A DNA stretch of 64,000 nt from an uncultured Granulosicoccus sp. (GTDB lineage Bacteria; Pseudomonadota; Gammaproteobacteria; Granulosicoccales; Granulosicoccaceae), in contig CANLXI010000018.1 of assembly GCA_947495035.1 (NCBI GenBank), positions 62,001 through 126,000 on the forward strand, in the 5' to 3' direction. The position numbers and the translations under genes were made by a program. The first letter of the stretch is position 1; the number at the start of each line of letters is the position of its first letter. Shown here in pieces: positions 25,905 to 34,339 of the stretch. The notes beneath the pieces are model-generated. The model did not search any database, was not told the DNA's origin, and saw only the letters and a list, made by a program, of their open reading frames with translations.

Positions 25905-26004
25905 CAGCCTTGCCGTGATGACAGGATTTCCATGCCGCGAGCAATTCGTTCAAGCAGCCTTGCTTTGATGGCAAGGTCCTGGAGCTGCGAGCAGTTTGTT
26001 CATC
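25905..26004. repeat. Imperfect 50-bp tandem duplication
   Basis: Bases 25905-25953 and 25955-26004 align over about 50 positions with roughly two-thirds identity, both starting CAGCCTTGC and sharing GCGAGCA and GTTCA. The repeat follows the CoA transferase stop codon; no hairpin with a T-run is seen. Confidence 0.6.
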
Positions 26005-26019
26005 CAGATGCCCGAACTC

Positions 26020-26034
26020 TAACGCAGTGCGTTA
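26020..26034. promoter_or_regulatory. Perfect 7-1-7 dyad upstream of the phasin gene
   Basis: TAACGCA-G-TGCGTTA is a perfect inverted repeat 131 bp before the phasin -35 element. It could be an operator for an unidentified regulator. The surrounding 26035-26160 stretch is A/T-rich and otherwise without a clear feature. Confidence 0.4.
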
Positions 26035-26164
26035 AAAATTCACTAAAAAAGGAATTTTTCATCATTTTCCGGAAATTCACATGCATTGTGAACATTGCAA
26101 GCAATTGAATTAACAGCCAAAATAAAATATCACCCGGTAAAATCGGAATTTTCACTATTTCATG

Positions 26165-26193
26165 TTGCACTGCAAAACTTCCATCCCTATAAT
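26165..26193 (+). promoter_or_regulatory. Phasin promoter with a TTGCA-C-TGCAA dyad over the -35
   Basis: TTGCAC (26165-26170), a 17-bp spacer and a perfect TATAAT (26188-26193) form a strong sigma70 promoter. The dyad TTGCACTGCAA (26165-26175) covers the -35. The repressor PhaR, which controls phasin genes in other bacteria, is reported to bind TGC/GCA-type dyads, so this is a candidate PhaR operator. Confidence 0.75.
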
Positions 26194-26243
26194 CCTTCCA
26201 TCGCGACAGACAACTGTCTTCATATCACCAAAGGGATAAAACC

Positions 26244-26594
26244 ATGACAAACGTTGCAGAAAACATGAACGAACAATTCAAGCAGATGATGGACATGCAG
26301 GCACGTGCTGTCGAGCCAATGCGCGCCTTCGCAGTCGTTGCTGCTGATGCCGTCGAGCAACTGGCTCGCAAGAACTACGCTGTTGCCGGCGATGTACTCG
26401 AGTCCACTACCAAGCAGGTACACCTGACCGCTTCCGGCAAGGACCTGACTGAAGTTGCAGCTGCTCAAGCCGCTGAAGCCAAGGCACTGGTAGAACTGAT
26501 GAACACTCGCGCTTCAGAATACGCTGAACTGGCCAAGCAAGTTTCCAGCAAAGTGAAAGAAGCTACTGAAAGCGCTGCTGCCTCTTTCAAGTAA
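26244..26594 (+). CDS. phaP: Phasin family protein (PHA granule coat)
   Basis: The 116-residue, fully helical, Ala-rich protein matches phasins: an N-terminal NEQFKQMMDMQARAVEPMRAF and amphipathic helices rich in Ala, Glu and Lys, ending KVKEATESAAASFK. Phasins coat polyhydroxyalkanoate granules and control their size. Codon use is strongly biased (GCT, CTG, CGC), a sign of high expression. It has its own strong promoter and a clear terminator, so it is monocistronic. Confidence 0.88.
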   Translation: MTNVAENMNEQFKQMMDMQARAVEPMRAFAVVAADAVEQLARKNYAVAGDVLESTTKQVHLTASGKDLTEVAAAQAAEAKALVELMNTRASEYAELAKQVSSKVKEATESAAASFK

Positions 26595-26642
26595 GTTCTC
26601 TGATGAGCTGATTTGCCATCAGGCAAACAGCACGCAGTTCCG

Positions 26643-26689
26643 AATCCCGGGAATCTGATGATGGTGAATCATCAGGTTCACGGGATTTT
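26643..26689 (+). terminator. Rho-independent terminator of the phasin gene
   Basis: A long stem with an internal loop forms from AATCCCG and CTGATGAT at 26643-26661 with ATCATCAG and CGGGATT at about 26667-26687, followed by TTTT. It lies 48 bp after the phasin stop codon. Confidence 0.85.
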
Positions 26690-26752
26690 CTGTTTCTACA
26701 AGGCCCACTTCATTTCTGTGGCTCCCTGCACAGTGACCGGTGCGCCACTCAG

Positions 26753-26800
26753 CACATCATGCTGCCACCCACCTCTCACATCATGCTGCCACCCACCTCT
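26753..26800. repeat. Perfect 24-bp tandem duplication upstream of arsR
   Basis: Two identical, adjacent 24-bp copies (each starting CACATCATGCTGCC) end 9 bp before the arsR -35 TTGACA. The duplication may be neutral or may double an upstream site of the ars promoter. Confidence 0.9.
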
Positions 26801-26808
26801 CGCTCTGG

Positions 26809-26872
26809 TTGACAGACTAGTCATCAGGCATTGATTTATCCTGATATATCCATTATTCTCGATATATGGATA
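26809..26872 (+). promoter_or_regulatory. ars promoter and candidate ArsR operator
   Basis: TTGACA at 26809-26814 is a consensus -35; the -10 is less clear in the A/T-rich stretch after it. GATATATCCA (26843-26852) and GATATATGGA (26861-26870) contain a TATCCA/TGGATA dyad overlapping the arsR start codon. This is a plausible autoregulatory ArsR site. Confidence 0.5.
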
Positions 26873-27198
26873 AAAAGGAAACTCTCGAGGCGCTGGCGGC
26901 ACTCGGTCAGGAAACACGACTGGATGTCTTTCGCCTGCTGGTAAAAGCCGGCGAGGAAGGCATGCTGGCTGGCGAGATTGCGCAAACGCTGGATGTACGC
27001 CAGAACACGATGTCCGCCAACCTGTCAATCCTGTTGCAGGCTGGCCTGATCCGCAAGCAGCGCGAAGGTCGCACCATTCGCTACCTTGCCGACATGGAAG
27101 GTCTGCGCGGTTTTCTGGCCTTCCTCATGGAAGATTGCTGTGGCGGGCGCCCGGAACTCTGTCAGCCTGTCATCGATGACATAGCCTGCCTCTGTTGA
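26866..27198 (+). CDS. arsR: ArsR family arsenic-responsive repressor
   Basis: The 110-residue winged-helix protein has ALAALGQETRLDVFRLL at the N terminus and the recognition region AQTLDVRQNTMSANLSIL. A C-terminal cysteine cluster (EDCCGGRPELC, then ending CLC) is available to bind As(III). The cysteines are C-terminal instead of in the DNA-binding helix, as in the ArsR classes that use a C-terminal sensor site. It heads the arsR-arsH-acr3 operon, with arsH starting 2 bp after its stop. Confidence 0.9.
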   Translation: MDKKETLEALAALGQETRLDVFRLLVKAGEEGMLAGEIAQTLDVRQNTMSANLSILLQAGLIRKQREGRTIRYLADMEGLRGFLAFLMEDCCGGRPELCQPVIDDIACLC

Positions 27199-27200
27199 AC

Positions 27201-27929
27201 ATGAACCAGGAAACGAAGGTGTCAGACACCCCACAGATTGACGACGAACACTTTCGCGCAACCGATCGTAGCCGACTGTTCCCGACCGAACAGAGCACTC
27301 ACCCGGCGAGGATATTGCTGCTTCATGGATCGCTGCGCGAGAGAAGCTATTCCGAGCTCATGACCGGAGAAGCCGCCCGGGTGCTCGAGCGACTGGGCGC
27401 CGAAACACGACGCTTCGACCCTCGCGATCTACCGCTGCCCGATAGTGAGGACGCATCACACCCGAAGGTGGCAGAGTTGCGCGAGCTGGTGAGCTGGAGC
27501 GAAGGCATGGTGTGGTGCTCACCGGAACGACACGGTGCCATGGCTGCAGTCATGAAAAGTCAGATCGACTGGATCCCGCTGTCCCTGGGCGGCGTACGCC
27601 CCACACAGGGAAAGACTCTGGCAGTCATGCAAGTCTGCGGTGGCAGTCAGAGTTTCAACACCGTGAATCAGCTCCGCATTCTGGGACGCTGGATGCGGTT
27701 GCTCACCATCCCCAATCAGTCCTCGGTTCCCAAAGCGTATAACGAATTCGATGAAGCAGGTCGCATGCTGCCCTCGCCATTCTACGACCGCATGGTTGAT
27801 GTCATGGAGGAACTGCTGCGATTCACGCTGTTGACACGAGACATCAAGGATCATCTCGTGGATCGTTATTCGGAACGCAAGGAAAGCCACGCGCAGTTGT
27901 CAGCACGTGTCAGTCAGAAAAACATCTAG
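27201..27929 (+). CDS. arsH: ArsH, organoarsenical-oxidising NADPH:FMN reductase
   Basis: The 242-residue flavodoxin-like protein has the FMN phosphate loop LLHGSLRERSYS, then VWCSPERHGAMAAVMKSQIDWIPL and QVCGGSQSFNTVNQLRILGRWMR. All are characteristic of ArsH. ArsH oxidises trivalent methyl- and aromatic arsenicals to less toxic pentavalent forms. ATG 27201 is used in place of the nearby TTG 27195. It sits between arsR and acr3. Confidence 0.92.
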   Translation: MNQETKVSDTPQIDDEHFRATDRSRLFPTEQSTHPARILLLHGSLRERSYSELMTGEAARVLERLGAETRRFDPRDLPLPDSEDASHPKVAELRELVSWSEGMVWCSPERHGAMAAVMKSQIDWIPLSLGGVRPTQGKTLAVMQVCGGSQSFNTVNQLRILGRWMRLLTIPNQSSVPKAYNEFDEAGRMLPSPFYDRMVDVMEELLRFTLLTRDIKDHLVDRYSERKESHAQLSARVSQKNI

Positions 27930-27950
27930 TTCAGGAAAATCACGGAAAAA

Positions 27951-28979
27951 ATGGGTATTTTCGAACGCTATCTCTCCGTCTGGGTAGGTCTGTGCATTAT
28001 CGCAGGCATCGTCCTCGGGCAACTCGTACCGGGCGTTTTCCAGGCGGTCGCCGCTCTGGAATATGCTCACGTCAACCTGGTTATCGCCGTCTTCATCTGG
28101 GTCATGATCTACCCCATGATGGTGCAGATCGATTTCACCGCCATCAAGGATGTCGGCAAGAAACCCAAGGGATTGGCATTGACCCTGGTGGTGAACTGGC
28201 TCATCAAGCCCTTTTCCATGGCAGCGCTGGGCTGGTTGTTCTTCAAGGTCTTCTTCGCTGCCTGGGTCGATCCGCAATCGGCCAACGAATACATTGCCGG
28301 CATGATTCTCCTGGGTGTGGCGCCCTGCACCGCCATGGTCTTTGTCTGGAGCCAACTGGTCAAGGGTGACCCCAACTACACCCTGGTTCAGGTATCCGTC
28401 AATGACATCATCATGATCTTTGCCTTTGCACCGATCGCCGCAGTCCTGCTGGGCGTCAGTGATATCGTGGTTCCCTGGGAAACCCTGCTGCTATCGGTCG
28501 TGCTGTATGTTTTGCTGCCGTTGCTGGCGGGTGTACTGACACGCCATCAGCTGCAGTCACGCAATGACCAGGACGCGCTGGGCAAGTTGGTCGCCACCTT
28601 GAAACCCTGGTCGGTCATCGGCCTGCTGGCAACCGTGGTGCTGTTGTTCGGCTTTCAGGCGGACAAGATTCTCGGTCAACCGGTCACGATCGTCCTGATT
28701 GCCATTCCACTGATACTGCAGGCTTACGGCATCTTTGCCATCACCTATGCGGCAGCGAGGACGCTGCGACTGCCTCATAACGTGGCGGGCCCGGCCAGCC
28801 TGATAGGCACATCGAATTTCTTCGAGCTCGCCGTGGCGGTGGCCATCTCACTCTTCGGCCTGAATTCCGGTGCCGCCCTGGCGACGGTTGTCGGGGTGCT
28901 GGTAGAGATTCCTGTCATGCTATCGCTCGTCGCAATCGTCAATCGCACCCCGCAATTGTTTGCACCCCAAGAGGCCTGA
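27951..28979 (+). CDS. acr3: Arsenite efflux permease, ACR3 type
   Basis: The 342-residue protein with ten membrane segments starts FERYLSVWVGLCIIAGI and has IYPMMVQIDF and GVAPCTAMVFVWSQLVKGD with the conserved Cys of Acr3, and later GPASLIGTSNFFELAVAVA. It exports As(OH)3 across the inner membrane. No arsenate reductase gene (arsC) is present beside it, so arsenate reduction must be encoded elsewhere. Confidence 0.92.
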   Translation: MGIFERYLSVWVGLCIIAGIVLGQLVPGVFQAVAALEYAHVNLVIAVFIWVMIYPMMVQIDFTAIKDVGKKPKGLALTLVVNWLIKPFSMAALGWLFFKVFFAAWVDPQSANEYIAGMILLGVAPCTAMVFVWSQLVKGDPNYTLVQVSVNDIIMIFAFAPIAAVLLGVSDIVVPWETLLLSVVLYVLLPLLAGVLTRHQLQSRNDQDALGKLVATLKPWSVIGLLATVVLLFGFQADKILGQPVTIVLIAIPLILQAYGIFAITYAAARTLRLPHNVAGPASLIGTSNFFELAVAVAISLFGLNSGAALATVVGVLVEIPVMLSLVAIVNRTPQLFAPQEA

Positions 28980-29414
28980 CAGAAGACACGATCCGCACAG
29001 GGTACTGATCGGCCCACCTTTGTGATTCAGGCAATGAGATGCCCCATTCGGGGCAATCCCGGGCTGCCGACTCCCGCGAGAAAAGGACCCTAGCGGCCCC
29101 GTTCAATCTCACCGACAAGTCATGCAGCCGTCACGACTTGTATGCATTGCAATATGTACAAGGATTCTCAGCGCTTGTTAACAATTGCTCACAATGAAAT
29201 GTTACATCCAGCAAATTCAGCAACATAGGTAATCACTTCACCCCTCTCACTGCTTGCCATGCAACACTTTTGATGCGCTGCAACAGTTGCATTTGAGCGA
29301 AATAGTACCTAGGCTCCAAGCTGCTTGAATGCAGTCTGTTATCGAGAATCTGTCGCAAGGAAGCGAATCTGCAAAAGGCCAGAATCCCATCGATCGCAGA
29401 AGTGAGAGAAAGCC
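28980..29414. other. 435-bp intergenic region with small dyads
   Basis: After acr3 there is a short hairpin at 29040-29055 (TGCCCCATTCGGGGCA) without a T-run. An inverted repeat CTTGTA/TACAAG flanks TGCATTGCAA near 29150. A perfect dyad TGCAACAGTTGCA lies at 29279-29291, 124 bp before the esterase gene. The TGCA-rich dyads recall the phasin promoter site. No gene is apparent. Confidence 0.45.
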
Positions 29415-30425
29415 ATGAACCCAACCCCAACAGCCACCGAGTTGTCCAGCCTGCTGGACAGCCAGCTGACCAGTCCGCCAAAAGGCATCAGCCTGGATTC
29501 GACTCTGCCTGCGGGACTGCATCCACACTCACGCGAGCGCATCTACCGCTTGTATGTCCCGGCAGGCTTTGACACGGGCAAGCCCAGTGCCCTGCTGGTG
29601 GTTCTGCACGGCTGCCACCAGACCCATGAAGACATACAGCGAATTTCCGGTTTCGACACACTGGCAGACAAACAGCAGTTTCTCGTGCTCTACCCCTACG
29701 TCACCAGTTACTCAGGGTATCGTGCACGCGAATGCTGGGGCTGGTGGATAAAGGCGCACCGCACTCGGGGCCGAGGGGAAGTACAGGACATCTGGCGTAT
29801 TGTCGAACAGGTTCAGCGAGACTATGCAATAGACGCGTCTCGACTCTATGTCTGCGGCTTGTCTTCGGGTGGCGCAATGGCAGTGAACTGCCTCATTGCC
29901 CATCCCGACAGATTCTCCGGCGGCGCCAGCGTTGCCGGGCTGGCCTATGGCGAAAGCCCCTCCGCCGTGAAGATATCGGCCTTTTCCATCCCGCGCTACC
30001 ACTCGCTGCAACGGCTGCACTCCTCCGCCCTCAGGAATCTGGCTGGGGCAGCACCACCCAATTTGCTGATCATTCACTCGGATGGCGATCAGGTCGTGCC
30101 CGAGAAGGCAACGGACAGCCTGGAACTGAGCTGGAAACAGTTGGCCAACCTCGATGCCGCGGCGAATGAATGGAAGATTGCCGGAGAGGCCGACGATGTG
30201 CCATGGACGCTGACGGGCCATACCTGTGGTAATCAGCCTCGCCTGCTCAGACTGGACACGCCCGGCTTCCCGCATGGCTGGCTGGGCGGACAGGAAGGTC
30301 AACACAGCAGCCCCGAAGCACCTTGTGTGTCAGCGCTGATCTGCTGGCATATGGTGGCATCCGCGAGCAGAAAGCGTAGCCGCGTGAATTCAGCCCACAG
30401 CGAACTGCTGCTGCAGGCCAGCTGA
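29415..30425 (+). CDS. PHB depolymerase family esterase
   Basis: The 336-residue alpha/beta hydrolase has LLVVLHGCHQTHEDI near residue 62, the lipase box GLSSGGAM near 152-159, the acid HSDGDQVVP and the histidine PGFPHGWLGG. No signal peptide is seen, so it should act in the cytoplasm, on PHA or on oligomers. It shares the overall plan with the esterase at 10019 but differs in lipase box and N terminus. TGCA-type dyads upstream could link its expression to phasin control. Confidence 0.8.
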   Translation: MNPTPTATELSSLLDSQLTSPPKGISLDSTLPAGLHPHSRERIYRLYVPAGFDTGKPSALLVVLHGCHQTHEDIQRISGFDTLADKQQFLVLYPYVTSYSGYRARECWGWWIKAHRTRGRGEVQDIWRIVEQVQRDYAIDASRLYVCGLSSGGAMAVNCLIAHPDRFSGGASVAGLAYGESPSAVKISAFSIPRYHSLQRLHSSALRNLAGAAPPNLLIIHSDGDQVVPEKATDSLELSWKQLANLDAAANEWKIAGEADDVPWTLTGHTCGNQPRLLRLDTPGFPHGWLGGQEGQHSSPEAPCVSALICWHMVASASRKRSRVNSAHSELLLQAS

Positions 30426-30562
30426 GACGGTCGGTGGCATCGGGCGTTGCTGTCACCGGAAACAAGGAAAAAACAAGACAACGATGAGCTGGCTGCTGGT
30501 TGCGTCGTTACCGCCCATAAGATAGGTCGAGTCAGAAACCAGCGCTTCTTCAGGAGACCACC

Positions 30563-30700
30563 ATGCGCAATTCGACCATCAGGCGCAGCAGCAAGGTACT
30601 CGTGACTCTACTGATCATCAGCCAGCTGACGGCCTGCCCTCTGATTCCACCTCGCGCCCCGGGAGGACCTACTCCGGCGGGCGCTCACCATCCCCGGTAG
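30563..30700 (+). CDS. Very small lipoprotein (45 residues)
   Basis: ATG 30563 follows CAGGAGACC at ideal spacing. The peptide has a basic N terminus (MRNSTIRRSSK), a hydrophobic core (VLVTLLIISQL) and an LTAC lipobox. About 25 residues rich in Pro, Gly and Ala follow and end HHPR. After processing, only this short Pro-rich tail would remain anchored by lipid. It lies 133 bp before the efflux adaptor gene. Confidence 0.65.
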   Translation: MRNSTIRRSSKVLVTLLIISQLTACPLIPPRAPGGPTPAGAHHPR

Positions 30701-30833
30701 CGGGCAGCGACCAGACTCCGGATGACATCAGCACACATGCACAGTGTGTCGAACAACGTCTTCCCGGACAACCTCATTCAACAACACGCCATGTGCGCCT
30801 CTGTTGCGCAATAACGGCAAGAAAGACAGACCG

Positions 30834-32009
30834 ATGCATAGACCCCGATTGTTCTACTACCTGATCTCTGCAGTTCTGATCATTGCCGCACTGTGGGTCT
30901 GGAAGTCATACTCCAGCGCACAGGATCTTCCGGCACCGGCAACAGCCAGTGTAGTGCGAGGCACCGTGCAGGACACCGTGCTGGCCACGGGCATCATCGA
31001 AGCGAACCAATTGGTCAGCGTCGGTGCCCGCGTTTCCGGGCAGATTGAAACGATGGCCGTGAAACTGGGACAGACTGTGGCCGAAGGTGATCTGATCGCC
31101 CGGATCGATTCCCAGGATCAACAGAACGCCGTTCTGCAAGCCAAGGCTGAACTGGCCATCATCGACGCGCAGATTGCAGCAACCCGGGCACGTCTGTCGC
31201 AATCCCGACATGATCTGGAACGTGAAGAGCAGCTGCTGAGCAGCAATTTCACGTCCACTGAAAACGTGGAAACGGCGCGCCTGAACGTGCAAGTGTACGA
31301 GGCCGAACTCGAGGCCCTGCAAGCGCAGCTATCCAGCGCTGAAGTCAACGTCTCGAACATGCAGATAGCATTGCAACGCACCAGTATCCATGCGCCGATC
31401 TCCGGGACGGTGGTTGCCATTGTGGTCGACGAGGGGCAGACCGTGAATGCATCGCAGAGCACTCCGACCATCGTCAAGATCGCCGAACTGGACACCATGC
31501 TGGTGAAGGCCGAGATATCCGAAGCAGATATCGTTCAGGTTCAGCCCGGACAGGCTGTCACTTTCACGATTCTGGGCGAGCACGACCGGGAGTTTCCAGC
31601 CGAGGTGCGCGAGGTGGAGCCAGCACCCTCGGAAATCGAAACCAGCGATACCATTTCCTCCGATGAGGCGGTCTATTACAACGCGCTACTGGAGGTCGAC
31701 AATACACAACACTTGCTGCGTATCGGCATGACCACGCAGGTGTCCATCATTCTGGACAGCGCGAACAACGTACTGCGAATTCCAGCGGCAGCCTTGCAAG
31801 CTGGCCCTCAGGGCCGTTTCGACGTTCAGGTGTTCGATCCCGCCACTGAAGCAAGGACCGTGAAAGCGGTGGATGTCGGTCTGAACAACGATATCGACGC
31901 CGTGATCCTTTCCGGGTTGAGCGAAGGTGAGCAAGTGATCATCGGTTCGACCATGGCAAGACCCGCCTCCGATGAGCCACGGATGCGCATGCCGCCGATG
32001 GGGCTTTGA
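30834..32009 (+). CDS. macA: MacA-like periplasmic adaptor (membrane fusion protein)
   Basis: The 391-residue protein has an N-terminal membrane anchor (LFYYLISAVLIIAALWVW), a lipoyl-like half (GARVSGQIETMAVKLGQTV), an alpha-helical hairpin of about 90 residues (AQIAATRARLSQSRHDLERE), the second lipoyl half (RTSIHAPISGTVVAI) and beta-barrel domains. It ends two bases before the MacB-like gene. The pair would link to a TolC-type outer-membrane channel, which is not encoded nearby. ATG 30834 is chosen because the upstream frame is not hydrophobic. Confidence 0.85.
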   Translation: MHRPRLFYYLISAVLIIAALWVWKSYSSAQDLPAPATASVVRGTVQDTVLATGIIEANQLVSVGARVSGQIETMAVKLGQTVAEGDLIARIDSQDQQNAVLQAKAELAIIDAQIAATRARLSQSRHDLEREEQLLSSNFTSTENVETARLNVQVYEAELEALQAQLSSAEVNVSNMQIALQRTSIHAPISGTVVAIVVDEGQTVNASQSTPTIVKIAELDTMLVKAEISEADIVQVQPGQAVTFTILGEHDREFPAEVREVEPAPSEIETSDTISSDEAVYYNALLEVDNTQHLLRIGMTTQVSIILDSANNVLRIPAAALQAGPQGRFDVQVFDPATEARTVKAVDVGLNNDIDAVILSGLSEGEQVIIGSTMARPASDEPRMRMPPMGL

Positions 32010-32010
32010 C

Positions 32011-34047
32011 ATGGCCACAGCTCTGATCCAGGCACGCGGACTCAGCCGCAGCTTTCAGGCAGGCGATGAGAAGATCACGGTACTGAATGACGTGGATGTC
32101 GATATCTGGCCTGGCGAGCTGGTAGCCATCATCGGCGCCTCGGGCTCCGGCAAATCGACGCTCATGAACATTCTGGGCTGCCTCGATCGACCCAGTGCCG
32201 GGCGGTATCACTTTGCCGGACAGGATACCGGCGACCTGGATCCGACGGCACTGGCCAGATTGCGTCGCGAGCACTTCGGCTTCATATTCCAGCGCTATCA
32301 GTTGCTGCCTGATCTTGATGCTATCGGCAATGTCGAAGTGCCTGCCATCTACTCGGGCATCAATCGCTCGGAACGGCAGGCTCGGGCCGCCGAGCTGCTG
32401 ACACAACTGGGCATGGCCGATCGACTGGACCATCGCCCGTCAGAACTCTCTGGCGGACAGCAGCAACGTGTCTCGGTGGCACGCGCATTGATGAATGGTG
32501 GCGAGGTGATTCTTGCAGACGAGCCTACAGGCGCTCTGGACAGCAAGAGCAGTACCGAGATGATCGAACTGCTACTGGAACTCAATCGACTTGGACACAC
32601 CATCGTCATGGTCACGCATGACCCGAAGGTAGCCAGCCACGCACATCGCACCATCGAGATCAGCGACGGTCGTATCGTCTCGGATACCCGACACAAGATT
32701 GACACTGAAGCTGGAGCTGGAGCTGGAGCTGGAGCTGGAGCTGGAGCTGGAGCAGGAGCAGGAGCAGGAATCGATGATGAAGCCGGGAAAGACCCGATAG
32801 TCGATGCCAACCCTCCGTTGCCGCAGCGTTCTTCGGCAGGTGAGGATAGCCAGCTGTCCAGACTCAGAGAAGCCTTGTCCATGTCGGTCAAGGCGCTGAC
32901 CGCCCACCGAGTGCGCTCGCTGCTGACCATGCTGGGCATCATCATCGGCATCGCTTCTGTGGTGCTGGTAGTCGCGCTGGGTACCGGCAGCCAGGAAACG
33001 GTTCTGCAGAACATCAGCTCACTGGGCACCAACACCATCACGGCACGCCCGGGAAGCGGCTTTGGACGACGCGATGCGCAGCGCATCGAGACACTGGTAT
33101 CGGCCGATACCGAAGTGCTGGCTCGTCAGGAATTTGCCGACAGCGTGTCACCGGCGGTTTCCAATCCGGCCTCGGTGATCTATCGCAATGTGGAGGCTAC
33201 CGCGCAGATCAATGGCGTCAGTGGCGACTACTTTCAGGTTCACAACTACCAGACGGTTGCCGGTACCGTCTTCGGTCCACGCCATGTCGATGCGCTGGAA
33301 CAGGTCGCAGTCATCGATGAAGACACCCGCGATACATTCTTCACCGAAGGCGACGACCCAATTGGCGAAGTGCTGCTTCTGGGAAGAGTCCCGGTGCGCG
33401 TCATCGGTGTTGCAAGCTCTTCAGGTGCTGCCTTCGGACCCTCTTCACTCAATGTGTGGATTCCCTACACCACTGCCATGGCCAGAGTATCGGGGCAGAG
33501 CTTTCTGGACAGTATCGAGGTTCGTGTCGCCGATGGTTACGACACCACCACCGCACAGAATGAGATCACGGCACTACTGACTGCTCAGCATGGCAGCAAG
33601 GATTTCTTCCTGGTCAACAGCGACACGATTCGCTCCACCATCACCTCTACCACGCAGACGTTGACTTTGCTGGTGGCCGCCATTGCCGTGATTTCACTGT
33701 TGGTCGGTGGCATTGGCGTCATGAACATCATGCTGGTGTCCGTCACCGAGCGAACCCGGGAAATCGGCGTGCGCATGGCCATTGGCGCTCGCCGCACAGA
33801 CATCATTGCGCAGTTTCTGATTGAAGCCGTTCTGGTCTGTCTGATTGGCGGTGTGCTTGGCGTCCTGCTGGCACTCTCGACAGGCTATGCAGTATCGATA
33901 CTGAACGAGAAGGCCAATCTGGTGTTTTCCAATACGGCCATCGCGGTAGCGTTTCTGTCGGCCACGATGATCGGCATCACCTTCGGGTATCTGCCGGCCA
34001 GAGCAGCTTCGCGACTGGATCCGCTGGACGCCCTGAACAGGGAATAG
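32011..34047 (+). CDS. macB: MacB-like ABC transporter (ATPase-permease fusion)
   Basis: The 678-residue protein has an N-terminal ATPase with Walker A GASGSGKST, signature LSGGQQQRVSVARAL, Walker B VILADEPTGALD and H-loop VTHD. The permease half has four membrane segments (ALTAHRVRSLLTMLGIIIGI; then, after a large periplasmic domain, a C-terminal trio including LVGGIGVMNIMLVSVTERTR). This is the MacB/LolD-E type mechanotransmitter. Residues about 234-253 are an unusual Ala-Gly run encoded by a hexanucleotide microsatellite in the linker between the two halves. The substrate could be a peptide, a macrolide-like compound or a siderophore. Confidence 0.88.
   Translation: MATALIQARGLSRSFQAGDEKITVLNDVDVDIWPGELVAIIGASGSGKSTLMNILGCLDRPSAGRYHFAGQDTGDLDPTALARLRREHFGFIFQRYQLLPDLDAIGNVEVPAIYSGINRSERQARAAELLTQLGMADRLDHRPSELSGGQQQRVSVARALMNGGEVILADEPTGALDSKSSTEMIELLLELNRLGHTIVMVTHDPKVASHAHRTIEISDGRIVSDTRHKIDTEAGAGAGAGAGAGAGAGAGAGIDDEAGKDPIVDANPPLPQRSSAGEDSQLSRLREALSMSVKALTAHRVRSLLTMLGIIIGIASVVLVVALGTGSQETVLQNISSLGTNTITARPGSGFGRRDAQRIETLVSADTEVLARQEFADSVSPAVSNPASVIYRNVEATAQINGVSGDYFQVHNYQTVAGTVFGPRHVDALEQVAVIDEDTRDTFFTEGDDPIGEVLLLGRVPVRVIGVASSSGAAFGPSSLNVWIPYTTAMARVSGQSFLDSIEVRVADGYDTTTAQNEITALLTAQHGSKDFFLVNSDTIRSTITSTTQTLTLLVAAIAVISLLVGGIGVMNIMLVSVTERTREIGVRMAIGARRTDIIAQFLIEAVLVCLIGGVLGVLLALSTGYAVSILNEKANLVFSNTAIAVAFLSATMIGITFGYLPARAASRLDPLDALNRE
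32710..32769. repeat. In-frame hexanucleotide repeat in the MacB-like gene (10 units)
   Basis: Seven GCTGGA units are followed by three GCAGGA units, encoding ten Ala-Gly pairs. The tract lies between the nucleotide-binding and membrane domains, where length changes would probably be tolerated. Confidence 0.95.
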
Positions 34048-34148
34048 AGTCACAAGGCCCTGCCTGAGCTCATCAACCGACGGCATGACCGCACCCTTGC
34101 AGGCAGACTGAATGCGCCTGCCCGGAGTCTCCGGCCCCGCCGGTGAGA

Positions 34149-34161
34149 CCCCCCCCCCCCC
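34149..34161. repeat. Homopolymeric C13 tract upstream of yceI
   Basis: Thirteen consecutive C residues lie about 180 bp before the YceI gene, inside the 292-bp gap after macB. Poly-C tracts of this length are prone to slippage. Whether it sits in the yceI promoter cannot be told, because no clear -35/-10 is visible. Confidence 0.9.
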
Positions 34162-34339
34162 GCCACAGGGAGAAGAACAGATTCCAACAACAATCAGGGG
34201 CTGACGACGATGCCGCGATTACTCGCTCTGTGGCGCGGCAAGGCGATGTAAAAGCAGGGAACCGAATACATGCCACCTTGTCCGATGCCATGATAGGTTC
34301 GCGGCAAATTCACCAACACCACTCAGGGAGAAACATCGC

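Noticed and set aside
26753..26800. Short direct repeats as a CRISPR fragment
   Set aside because: Only two copies, adjacent with no spacer, and no cas genes in the window.
29040..29055. Hairpin TGCCCCATTCGGGGCA as the acr3 terminator
   Set aside because: The stem is only six base pairs and is followed by ATCCCGGG and not a T-run, so it is mentioned but not called.
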